From JACMLD01 sp033761915 (GTDB lineage: Bacteria > Bacteroidota > Bacteroidia > Chitinophagales > Chitinophagaceae): DNA of 6,373 nucleotides. The stretch spans positions 1 to 6,373 of the forward strand of contig JANRMC010000190.1 in assembly GCA_033761915.1 (NCBI GenBank), in the 5' to 3' direction. Made by a program: the position numbers and the translations under genes. Positions 6,230 to 6,373 of the stretch are shown piece after piece (the stretch's first letter is position 1; each line of letters begins with the position of its first letter). A model generated the notes under the pieces. The model saw only the letters and a list, made by a program, of their open reading frames with translations. It was not told the origin of the DNA and searched no databases.

Positions 6230-6260
6230 CAAACTTACACTGCAACCGTGTGCACATAAA
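6230..6260 (-). promoter_or_regulatory. Candidate promoter of the small secreted protein gene
   Basis: On the minus strand TTTA (6260-6257) is followed after exactly 19 bases by TAAGTTTG (6237-6230), an exact TAnnTTTG -7 box with a 3-of-4 -33 box. An A/T tract (6268-6280) sits just upstream, where an UP-type element would lie. Transcription would start near 6224, leaving an untranslated leader of about 120 bases. Apart from this and the hairpins at 6310-6360, I see nothing in 6102-6373. Confidence 0.55.
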
Positions 6261-6309
6261 ATCAATGTTTTTTAAAAAATAGCATGCTTAAGTTGTGAAA
6301 GAAATTGTA

Positions 6310-6360
6310 AAACCCTTGATGGTAAAGGGTTTGGGGCAGAACTGTGTATGATGCCCAAAC
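6310..6360. repeat. Two overlapping, mutually exclusive hairpins at the right edge
   Basis: Hairpin A pairs AAACCCTT (6310-6317) with AAGGGTTT (6325-6332) perfectly over a 7-base loop. Hairpin B pairs GTTTGGGGCA (6329-6338) with TGCCCAAAC (6352-6360), with one bulged G. The two share 6329-6332, so only one can form fully. Neither has a strong T-tract; on the minus strand hairpin A is followed by TTTTACAATTTC. It may be the terminator of a minus-strand gene beyond the window or a leader element of a + strand gene there. Confidence 0.45.
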
Positions 6361-6373
6361 TTATTTATTAAGT

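Overview
The window looks like ordinary chromosome from a member of the Bacteroidota, most likely a Chitinophagaceae-type organism. The evidence is as follows. Genes mostly start without a Shine-Dalgarno sequence, after A-rich leaders. Exact or near matches to the Bacteroidota -7 box (TAnnTTTG) lie just upstream of several genes. Signal peptidase I is the long phylum-type form. A DUF4846 protein is present. The family-level taxonomy is inferred from protein style, not from a search.

Layout from left to right: a possible C-terminal tail of an upstream + strand gene (2-61); a DUF4846 exported protein on the minus strand (92-853); a 267-bp divergent intergenic region with a promoter candidate; a sigma-54-type response regulator without a DNA-binding domain, + strand (1121-2287); a MerR-type regulator with a CarH-like B12-binding sensor domain, minus strand (2284-3174), whose end overlaps the response regulator by 4 bp; a divergent promoter region; lepB, + strand (3327-4871), closed by a strong symmetrical terminator; cdd, + strand (4963-5451); a gene-free stretch with nested inverted repeats; a small secreted protein of unknown function, minus strand (5694-6101), with its own terminator, a long leader and a good promoter; and a gene-free right edge with two overlapping, mutually exclusive hairpins.

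The strand order (-,+,-,+,+,-) and the terminators mean that there is no multi-gene operon. Even lepB and cdd, the only adjacent co-directional pair, are separated by a terminator. The links between genes are loose: LepB would process the signal peptide of the small secreted protein and perhaps that of the DUF4846 protein, and the two regulators are convergent neighbours whose 3' ends overlap. No mobile element, CRISPR array, rRNA or tRNA was seen. The points most worth following are the B12-type MerR protein, which keeps the axial-ligand His but has Leu where the light-state His of Thermus CarH would be; the response regulator with no Fis domain and a GSFTSA loop in place of GAFTGA; the possible Cys/His dyad in DUF4846; and the structured intergenic element at about 5471-5600. 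I see no clear case for a wholly new multi-gene system.
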